NCBI RefSeq assembly: GCF_040801785.1
Contig: NZ_CP161805.1
Location: 2,046,001 to 2,110,000 of the forward strand
DNA from: Sulfitobacter sp. LCG007
GTDB taxonomy: Bacteria; Pseudomonadota; Alphaproteobacteria; Rhodobacterales; Rhodobacteraceae
Length of the DNA stretch: 64,000 nucleotides
Direction of reading: 5' to 3'
The translations under genes and the position numbers were made by a program. The first letter of the stretch is position 1; each line of letters begins with the position of its first letter. Below, in pieces: positions 58,121 through 64,000 of the stretch. The notes under the pieces are model-generated. The model did no database searches. It was not told the DNA's origin and saw only the letters and a program-made list of their open reading frames with translations.

Positions 58121-60136
58121 TCAGAGCAGCGATTTCACCTTCGCCGCAACGGCCTCTGCAGTGATGCCGAAATGCTCGAACAGATCTTCCGCGGGCGCCG
58201 AGGCTCCGAAGCCGGTCATGCCGACGAAGCCTGCCTTGCCGCGCTTGCCACGTTCGCCGAGCAGCCATTTGTCCCAGCCCATCTCGACAGCGGCTTCGAC
58301 CGCAACGCGCACCGGACCGGCAGGAAGCACGCGCTTGCGATAGCTTTCGTCCTGCGCCTCGAAGAGTTCCCAGCAGGGCATCGAGACCACGCGCGTTCCG
58401 ATGCCTTCGGCCTGCAAAAGGTCCCGCGCTGCCATGGCCACGGACACCTCGGAGCCGGTGGCGAGGATGATCGCCTGCCGCTTGCCCTCGGCGTCGGCCA
58501 GCACATAGGCGCCCTGCGCGGTGAGGTTGGCATTGCGGTGCTCTGTCCGAAGCGTCGGCACCCCCTGACGGGTCAGCGACAGCACCGAGGGCGTTTCTTT
58601 CGCCGTCAGCGCCAGTTCCCAAGCCTCGGCCGTCTCGATCGTGTCGGCAGGTCGGAAGACGTACATGTTGGGCGTCGCGCGCGAGATCGCCAGATGTTCG
58701 ACAGGCTGGTGGGTCGGCCCGTCCTCGCCCAGACCGATGCTGTCGTGGGTCATCACGAAGACCGTCGGCACGTGCATCAGCGCGGCAAGCCGCATCGCGG
58801 GGCGCGCGTAGTCGGTGAAGCACATGAAGGTGCCGCCATAGGGCCGGATGCCGCCATGCAGGACCATCCCGTTCATCGCCGCCGCCATGCCGTGCTCGCG
58901 GATGCCCCAGTAGATGTAGCGACCGCCGCGGTTGTCGATGTCGAACACCCCGAGATCGCCGGTCTTGGTGTTGTTCGACCCCGTCAGGTCCGCAGATCCG
59001 CCTACCGTCTCGGGCAGGATCGGGTTCACGACCTCGAGCACCTTTTCCGAGCTCGCCCGCGTGGCGATATTCGGCGCGGCCTCTGACATCTGCTTCTTGA
59101 AGGCCTTGATCGTCGCCTTCAGCTTGTTCGGCACATCGAGCGCATAGGCGCGATCGAAAGTGGCGCGCTTGCCCTTGGGCATCGTTTCGAGGCGTTGCTC
59201 CCAGTCCTTGCGTGCCGCGGCACCGCGCGCGCCGATCTTCTCCCAGGCCGACTTGATCTCGGCTGGAACCTCGAAGGGCCCGGCTGTCCAGCCGTAGGCA
59301 TCCTTGGCCGCCTGGGCCTGGTCCATGTCGGTCAGCGCGCCATGCCCCTTCGAGGTATCCTGGGCCGCATGCCCCAGGGCGATATGCGTCTTGCAGGCGA
59401 TCATCGTGGGCAGATCGGATTTCTTCGCGGCCACGATCGCTTCGTCGATGGCGACCGGGTCGTGTCCGTCGATCTCGAGCACTTCCCAACCCGCAGCCCG
59501 GAAACGGGCGGGTTGATCGGTGCTGTCGGACAGCGATACCGGCCCGTCGATGGTAATGTCGTTGTGGTCCCAGAAAACGATGAGCCTGGACAGCTTGTGC
59601 CGCCCGGCCAGCGTGATCGCTTCCTGGCTCACGCCTTCCATGAGGCATCCGTCACCGGCGAAGACATAGGTGTAATGATCCACGAACTTCGCACCGTAAT
59701 GGGCGCGCTGGATCTCTTCGGCCATGGCGAAGCCGACCGAGTTGGCGATACCCTGCCCCAGCGGCCCCGTGGTCGTCTCGATGCCCTTGGCGTACTTGTA
59801 TTCGGGATGCCCGGCGGTCTTGGCGCCCCACTGGCGGAAGTTGCGGATCTCCTCGATGGTCATGTCCGCGTAGCCGGTCAGATGGAGCAGCGAATAGAGC
59901 AGCATCGAGCCGTGCCCGTTCGACAGGATGAAGCGGTCCCGGTCCGGCCAGTCGGGGTTGCCCGCATCGAACTTCAGATGTTTCTCGAAGAGCACCGTCG
60001 CGATGTCGGCCATGCCCATCGGCGCGCCGGAATGGCCGGACTTGGCTGCGGCGACGGCGTCAAGGGTAAGGGCGCGGATGGCGGTGGCCTTCGACCAGTG
60101 ATCCGGATGGGCGGCGGCAAGGGCTTTGAGGTCCAC
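58121..60136 (-). CDS. tkt: Transketolase
   Basis: This 671-residue thiamine-diphosphate enzyme transfers two-carbon units in the pentose phosphate and Calvin-type pathways. It shows [15 protein letters not shown] near the N-terminus, the ThDP motif [19 protein letters not shown], the pyrimidine-domain [18 protein letters not shown] and [10 protein letters not shown]. The start is GTG at 60136, ten bases after AAAGGA; the longer open frame lacks family similarity. It is divergent from the zapA operon. Confidence 0.95.
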   Translation of the reverse strand: MDLKALAAAHPDHWSKATAIRALTLDAVAAAKSGHSGAPMGMADIATVLFEKHLKFDAGNPDWPDRDRFILSNGHGSMLLYSLLHLTGYADMTIEEIRNFRQWGAKTAGHPEYKYAKGIETTTGPLGQGIANSVGFAMAEEIQRAHYGAKFVDHYTYVFAGDGCLMEGVSQEAITLAGRHKLSRLIVFWDHNDITIDGPVSLSDSTDQPARFRAAGWEVLEIDGHDPVAIDEAIVAAKKSDLPTMIACKTHIALGHAAQDTSKGHGALTDMDQAQAAKDAYGWTAGPFEVPAEIKSAWEKIGARGAAARKDWEQRLETMPKGKRATFDRAYALDVPNKLKATIKAFKKQMSEAAPNIATRASSEKVLEVVNPILPETVGGSADLTGSNNTKTGDLGVFDIDNRGGRYIYWGIREHGMAAAMNGMVLHGGIRPYGGTFMCFTDYARPAMRLAALMHVPTVFVMTHDSIGLGEDGPTHQPVEHLAISRATPNMYVFRPADTIETAEAWELALTAKETPSVLSLTRQGVPTLRTEHRNANLTAQGAYVLADAEGKRQAIILATGSEVSVAMAARDLLQAEGIGTRVVSMPCWELFEAQDESYRKRVLPAGPVRVAVEAAVEMGWDKWLLGERGKRGKAGFVGMTGFGASAPAEDLFEHFGITAEAVAAKVKSLL

Positions 60137-60414
60137 GGGAATTCGATCCTTTTCTGAGGGATGCGCCCGGCGGGCACGCTCGGATTTCCGCTGCATATCA
60201 GCCGATCCGCAAAGTGCAAGCCTTCGGACGCCCCCTGGACGGGAGTGACGTGAACTGCGCCGGTCAAGCCCCTGATTGCAAACAGGGGAAGCATTTGCTG
60301 CGCTGGTCCGATATTCTTGTGCATACCTGTCGCAAGGCGCGATTCGTCCGTGAGTGGCATCGCAACACGGCAGGCGGTATCGGACCCATGGCAGCGGCAA
60401 GTCGAGAGGTGGGC

Positions 60415-60903
60415 ATGAGCGAAACGGAACTGGAAGAGCTTCAGCGCAGGATCACGGCGGCACTTGACCGGGTGGCGGCCGGCATCGGAACGCTGGGCGC
60501 TTCGGAGGCGGCGCGGCTGGCGGAACTCGAAAAGGCCCTCGCCGACGAGCGCGCGGCTAACGCCGCGCTCGAAACGCGCCTGGGCGAAATCGAGCAGCAG
60601 CATGCCGCCGCCATCGCCGAGATCGAGGCACGCGCAGCCACGGCGGAAGCCTGCGTCGCCGCCTTCGATCTCGACATCCAGCGGTTGCGGAAGGCCAACA
60701 CCGACCTCGCCACAGCCTGCGAGTCGCTGCGCAGCGCGAATGCCGAGGGCGTCGGCGATCCCGAGCTGATCAACCAGTCCGCCATTGCGGAAGTCGACGC
60801 GCTGCGCGCGGCACGCGCCGTCGATATCGCGGAAATGCAGCAGATCATCGCCGCCATGACCCCGCTCCTGAACGATGCCGAATTCGAAGAGGAGACGGCC
60901 TGA
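60415..60903 (+). CDS. Coiled-coil protein upstream of zapA
   Basis: This 162-residue protein is almost entirely predicted coiled coil ([37 protein letters not shown]; and [19 protein letters not shown]), without signal peptide or membrane segment. Its stop overlaps the zapA start. A cytosolic partner of the Z-ring, functionally like ZapB, is possible by context only. GAGAGG precedes the ATG at 60415. Confidence 0.8.
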   Translation: MSETELEELQRRITAALDRVAAGIGTLGASEAARLAELEKALADERAANAALETRLGEIEQQHAAAIAEIEARAATAEACVAAFDLDIQRLRKANTDLATACESLRSANAEGVGDPELINQSAIAEVDALRAARAVDIAEMQQIIAAMTPLLNDAEFEEETA

Positions 60904-61292
60904 TGCCCGAGGTGAAGATCACGATCGGCGGCCGCCAGTTCGAGGTCGCCTGCCAGGAAGGCGAAGAGCATTACCTTCATACCGCCGCCAAGATGCTTGA
61001 CGACGAGGCCCAGGTCCTGTCGGACCAGGTCGGAAGGATGCCCGAAGCCCGCATGCTGCTGATGGCCGGGCTCATGCTCGCCGACAAGACGGCCTCTGTC
61101 GAGGACCGCGTCGCAGAGGTTCAGGCGAAGCTCAACGAGGCCGAAGCCGAGATCGCGCGCCTTGGCGCGGCCGAGGTCGAACCCGAACGCATCGAGGTAC
61201 CGGTGGTGCCGCAATCGGTGACCGACACGCTGGCCGAGCTCGCTGCGCGCGCCGAGGCCATTGCCGATCAGATCGACGAGAAATCCGCGTGA
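60903..61292 (+). CDS. zapA: Cell division protein ZapA
   Basis: ZapA binds and bundles FtsZ protofilaments at the division site. The 129-residue protein begins PEVKITIGGRQFEVACQEGE with the ZapA N-terminal fold and has the helix YLHTAAKMLDDEAQ, followed by LLMAGLMLADKTASVEDR and a coiled coil. It is second of three overlapping genes, coupled to the coiled-coil gene and the MliC gene. Confidence 0.92.
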   Translation: MPEVKITIGGRQFEVACQEGEEHYLHTAAKMLDDEAQVLSDQVGRMPEARMLLMAGLMLADKTASVEDRVAEVQAKLNEAEAEIARLGAAEVEPERIEVPVVPQSVTDTLAELAARAEAIADQIDEKSA

Positions 61293-61636
61293 AGCTGCGC
61301 GCCTCTCTGGGCGCGCTGGCGTCCTTTCTGATCACAGGCCCCGCAGCGGCAGAAATCCAGGCTCTGACCTACCTGTGCGAGCGGGGGGTCACCATTCCCG
61401 CCGTATACGTCAACGGTGAGGACGGTCCGGATCGCATCGCCGTCGTCGTGATCCAGGTCGAGGGGCGGATGATCAATCTGGAAGCCTCCGAAAGCGGCTC
61501 GGGCGCACGATACGCCGTCCCCTCGGACAAGTCGGGATATGTCTGGTGGACCAAGGGCACAAGCGCGACACTTGCATGGTTCGATGCGCCGCTGCGCGAG
61601 GAAGTCACGCTCTACGCGGCCTGCGAAGCACAATAA
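61289..61636 (+). CDS. MliC-type lysozyme inhibitor-like protein
   Basis: This 115-residue periplasmic protein starts at GTG 61289 within the zapA stop. It has a signal peptide (KLRASLGALASFLITGPAAA) and the MliC fold signature YLCERGVTIPAVYVN, then LEASESGSGARYAVPSD and VWWTKGTSATLAW. Family members block C-type lysozyme. The leader lacks a lipobox cysteine, so it is probably soluble. Confidence 0.83.
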   Translation: MKLRASLGALASFLITGPAAAEIQALTYLCERGVTIPAVYVNGEDGPDRIAVVVIQVEGRMINLEASESGSGARYAVPSDKSGYVWWTKGTSATLAWFDAPLREEVTLYAACEAQ

Positions 61637-61859
61637 CGCTATGCCCGGTCGACATGCGCCCTGCCCGGGCAGCGGCAAATGTCGGTGCGGCCGCCCATTT
61701 CGGATAGGCGGAAAAGGTTCCAGTCTACTACCTTCGGTTGGCGGATTTTCGCCGGTTCCGTTTTCGACGGCTTGATTATGACCTCAGGTTAACCAAGCTG
61801 CGTCACAGCTTCGGCTCATAACGAAGCGTGAATACAGGTACTCGAAAGGGACAGTTACT

Positions 61860-62405
61860 TTGAAACTCGCAAGACAGTTGTCGTGCGGCAGGATGAGCTT
61901 GTGCGCGGCCCTCATGCTGCTGACCGCCGCCTGCGGTGCGCCGATACAGAAGTTGTCGGACATGCCCGACCTCGATCCGGCACGGATGTCGATGGCGCTG
62001 GCCGAGGTAAAGGAAAAGCAATCGCGCGGTCAGCGCGTCTGGTGCGTCCCCTTTGCCCGCGACGCCAGCGGCATCGACATCCGCGGCAATGCGGAAACAT
62101 GGTGGGGACAGGCGCGCGATCTCTACCAGCGCGGCGACGATCCCGTCGTCGGAGCGGTGATGGCCTTCGCCTCGACCCGCGGAATGCCCATGGGGCACGT
62201 GGCGGTCGTGTCGGAAATCGTGTCGCCCCGCCAGATCAGCATCGACCACGCGAACTGGCACCGCAACCGCGTGTCGCTGAAGATGTCCGTCATCGACGTT
62301 TCGGAAGGCAACGACTGGTCCCGGGTCCGGCTTGAATCGACCCCCGGAACCTTCGGCAAGGTCTACCCGATAAACGGATTCATCTATCCCACCGATCCCG
62401 CCTGA
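61860..62405 (+). CDS. CHAP-domain lipoprotein
   Basis: This 181-residue protein is probably secreted as a lipoprotein: signal ending LMLLTAAC, with the lipid-anchor cysteine near residue 25. The CHAP domain has the catalytic Cys in RVWCVPFARD, the His in GHVAVVSEI, and DHANWHRN. CHAP proteins act as amidases or peptidases on peptidoglycan. I chose TTG 61860, with GAAAGGGAC before it; ATG 61893 is an alternative. Confidence 0.8.
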   Translation: MKLARQLSCGRMSLCAALMLLTAACGAPIQKLSDMPDLDPARMSMALAEVKEKQSRGQRVWCVPFARDASGIDIRGNAETWWGQARDLYQRGDDPVVGAVMAFASTRGMPMGHVAVVSEIVSPRQISIDHANWHRNRVSLKMSVIDVSEGNDWSRVRLESTPGTFGKVYPINGFIYPTDPA

Positions 62406-62433
62406 TCTCCGAAAGGCGGGGCCGGCCCCCGCC

Positions 62434-63402
62434 TCACCGGCCGCTGACGGTCCGGACCAGCGGCGTCACGATCTTCTCCCCCACCGGGATGAGCAGCAGG
62501 CCCAGCAACAGGCCGAAGACACCGTCCAGCGCCGCCTTCACTACCCATTCCGCCGCTCCGACATATCCTTCCGGCGCGCTGCCGCCGACGGTGACGGCGA
62601 CGTCGTGGATGATATGCTCGGGCATGGCGAACCCGAGTTCGTTGAGCCCGTGAATGACAATGCTGCCGCCCACCCAGAGCATCGCCGCCGTTCCCACCAG
62701 CGTCAGCATCCGCATGAAGCCCGGCATCGCCTTGACGATCCCGCGGCCGATTGCGCGGGTCACGGCAAAGCGCCCCTGCCGGCACATCAGAAGCCCCAGA
62801 TCGTCGGCCTTCACGATCAGCGCCACCGCGCCATAGACGGCAACCGTGATCATCACCGCAACGGTCGCGAGCGTTGCCGCCTCCATCCAGATGTTGCTTT
62901 CCGGAATCGCCGCCAAGGCGATCGTCATGATCTCGGCGGACAGGATGAAGTCGGTCTTGATCGCCCCCCGCGCCTTCTGCTCTTCCAGATGCGCCGGATC
63001 GCTCGTGGTCTTGTCGGCATCGGGATAGTCCTCATGCCCATGTCCGCCGACCCCCAGCGCATGGGCCACCTTTTCCGCCCCCTCGAAGCACAGATATCCT
63101 CCGCCGAGCATCAGCAGCGGTGAAATGCTCCAGGGTGCGAAATTGGCCAGAAGAAGGCCCGCGGGGAGCAGGTAGAGCAGCTTGTTCTTGAGCGATCCCT
63201 TGGTGATACGCCAGATGATCGGCAGTTCACGATCCGCCGTGAAGCCCGAGACGTATTTGGGCGATACCGCCGCGTCGTCGATCACCGCGCCGGCGGCCTT
63301 GGATCCGGCCTTCGCCGCCTGCCCCATCACATCGTCTATCGACGCCGCCGCCACCTTCGCGATCGCCGCCACGTCATCCAGCAGCGCCAGAAGTCCACTC
63401 AT
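62434..63402 (-). CDS. DUF808/YedI-family membrane protein
   Basis: This 322-residue protein has about seven membrane segments and begins MSGLLALLDDVAAIAKVAAAS, the DUF808 signature. Other markers are VIDDAAVSPKYVSG, KNKLLYLLPAGLLLANF and KTDFILSAEIMTIAL. The family is widespread in proteobacteria and of unknown function. The ATG at 63402 is preferred to one at 63504 because of the family N-terminus. Confidence 0.88.
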   Translation of the reverse strand: MSGLLALLDDVAAIAKVAAASIDDVMGQAAKAGSKAAGAVIDDAAVSPKYVSGFTADRELPIIWRITKGSLKNKLLYLLPAGLLLANFAPWSISPLLMLGGGYLCFEGAEKVAHALGVGGHGHEDYPDADKTTSDPAHLEEQKARGAIKTDFILSAEIMTIALAAIPESNIWMEAATLATVAVMITVAVYGAVALIVKADDLGLLMCRQGRFAVTRAIGRGIVKAMPGFMRMLTLVGTAAMLWVGGSIVIHGLNELGFAMPEHIIHDVAVTVGGSAPEGYVGAAEWVVKAALDGVFGLLLGLLLIPVGEKIVTPLVRTVSGR

Positions 63403-63607
63403 CCATCTGCTCCCGTTACCCCACGGACCTCTGCCCGGCGTCCGCCCATTTTCCACCGCCCGGTGGACGATTACAACCGTCGTTGCGCCCCGCAGGACGG
63501 GCATCCTGCTTGCGGCTTTCCCCGCCTGCTGTCATCAGGTGGACAGGATGTCCCGATCGGAACCATGTGCGGGGCGATACGACGCGCGACCAGTGGCGAG
63601 ACAGTGA

Positions 63608-63751
63608 ATGACCAACCGAATCGCCCTTTTCCTCGCGGTGCTTCTGCTGCTTCTCGCGGCGTGGGACTTCTGGATGCAGGGCGCAGAATACATCCTGTTC
63701 CTGTCTCGCAAGCTGGCCGATCTGATCGAATGGGCGGCCTTCTGGCGCTGA
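63608..63751 (+). CDS. 47-residue small membrane protein
   Basis: This short frame begins MTNRIALFLAVLLLLLAAWD and has a single membrane segment followed by a basic/aromatic tail ending IEWAAFWR. Similar tiny proteins occur near glyceraldehyde 3-phosphate dehydrogenase genes in Rhodobacteraceae and are sometimes mislabelled as that enzyme. No ribosome site is strong. The role is unknown; the call relies on a coherent membrane segment and recall of relatives. Confidence 0.6.
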   Translation: MTNRIALFLAVLLLLLAAWDFWMQGAEYILFLSRKLADLIEWAAFWR

Positions 63752-63803
63752 TCCGGCGATCTGCAAAACCTGCACGGGGTCTTTGCAAACCGACCGGGAC
63801 AGG

Positions 63804-64000
63804 TCAGTCGGCAAACTTGCGCAGCAGTTCCTCGTTCACCACGGGCGTGACGAAATTGCTGACATCACCATCAAGCCGGGCGATTTCCTTGACCAGCTTG
63901 CTGGCGATCGCCTGGTGCTGGGCCTCGGCCATCAGGAACACGGTCTCGACGCTGTCGTCGAGCTGACGGTTCATCCCGACCATCTGATATTCGTATTCGA
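63804..64000 (-). CDS. coaD: Pantetheine-phosphate adenylyltransferase, 3' part
   Basis: The visible C-terminal residues read EYQMVGMNRQLDDSVETVFL, then AIASKLVKEIARLDGDVSNFV and NEELLRKFAD, matching CoaD, which adenylylates 4'-phosphopantetheine in coenzyme A synthesis. The 5' part, including the HxGH motif, lies beyond the right edge. No frame break is visible in the seen part. Confidence 0.85.
   Translation of the reverse strand, partial: EYEYQMVGMNRQLDDSVETVFLMAEAQHQAIASKLVKEIARLDGDVSNFVTPVVNEELLRKFAD

Noticed and set aside
61788..61793. TTAACC half-site that could be a CtrA site before the CHAP gene
   Set aside because: Only one half-site is present; a single hexamer occurs by chance too often.

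Overview
The window reads as a chromosome segment of an alphaproteobacterium of the family Rhodobacteraceae (Roseobacter-type). The inference rests on high GC, on gene content and gene order (pcm-tolC-popZ-like; the Lrp-cysG-DUF2849-cysI-cysH-DUF934-fpr sulfur operon; a DUF6280-type small protein; bolA-small membrane protein-grx4), on a HrcA/CIRCE-controlled groESL operon, and on TRAP and CO-dehydrogenase-like gene sets. Nearly all of it is housekeeping DNA with short intergenic gaps and many 1- or 4-base gene overlaps.

Layout. 1-2119: groEL (cut by the left edge), groES, CIRCE and promoter. 2215-3300: a DUF2161 gene and a gene-free stretch that ends in an orphan terminator, a possible small RNA. 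3430-8457: Mn-dependent pyrophosphatase, HAD phosphatase, MaoC hydratase, then ribF-ycgN-threonine aldolase. 8440-9833 (minus): alpha/beta hydrolase and HCCA isomerase. 9947-13788: prs, efp, DUF6280 and cobQ. 13820-16696 (minus): popZ-like, tolC and pcm. 16854-18541: tRNA-Cys, a B12-riboswitch-like leader, hupE, a broken second hupE-like gene, tRNA-Val(TAC). 18577-21857 (minus): histidine phosphatase, a large MscS-family channel, tRNA-Val(CAC). 22051-25989 (minus): lon and tgt. 26088-29852: a broken pentapeptide-repeat gene, a GAF protein and a RimB-RimK fusion. 29909-31526 (minus): a YiaW/YiaV-like membrane pair. 31687-33858: SufT-like, SufA-like, TfoX-like and tpiA. 33884-37046 (minus): dctMQP TRAP transporter. 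37278-38462: cytochrome P450. 38488-44579: Lrp regulator and assimilatory sulfur operon. 44654-47897: Ala-rich membrane protein, infC and an OmpA-family protein. 48086-54674 (minus): xanthine/CO-dehydrogenase-like molybdoenzyme with maturation genes, plus a 3'-5' exonuclease. 54843-55692: bolA, small membrane protein, grxD. 55780-57117: an accessory islet with a VOC-family gene and a decayed IS1595-type transposase. 57118-60136 (minus): alpha/beta hydrolase and tkt. 60415-62405: coiled-coil gene, zapA, mliC and a CHAP lipoprotein. 62434-64000: DUF808 gene, a 47-residue membrane protein and the end of coaD.

Functional links. The sulfur operon supplies siroheme (CysG), adenylylsulfate reduction (CysH with two Fe-S cysteine pairs), sulfite reduction (CysI) and a flavoprotein reductase as likely electron donor, all divergent from an Lrp/AsnC regulator. 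The molybdoenzyme cluster encodes small, large and medium subunits in one direction with XdhC and a MoeA-like protein for cofactor insertion. SufT/SufA and BolA/Grx4 are separate iron-sulfur assembly sets.

No CRISPR array, prophage, intact insertion sequence or recognisable defence system was seen. I found nothing that is clearly a new multi-gene system. The most interesting points are a PopZ-like protein placed by motif and synteny, three decayed genes (hupE2-like, pentapeptide protein, IS1595 transposase), an orphan terminator pointing to an unannotated RNA, the ATC start of infC and several unannotated small membrane proteins.
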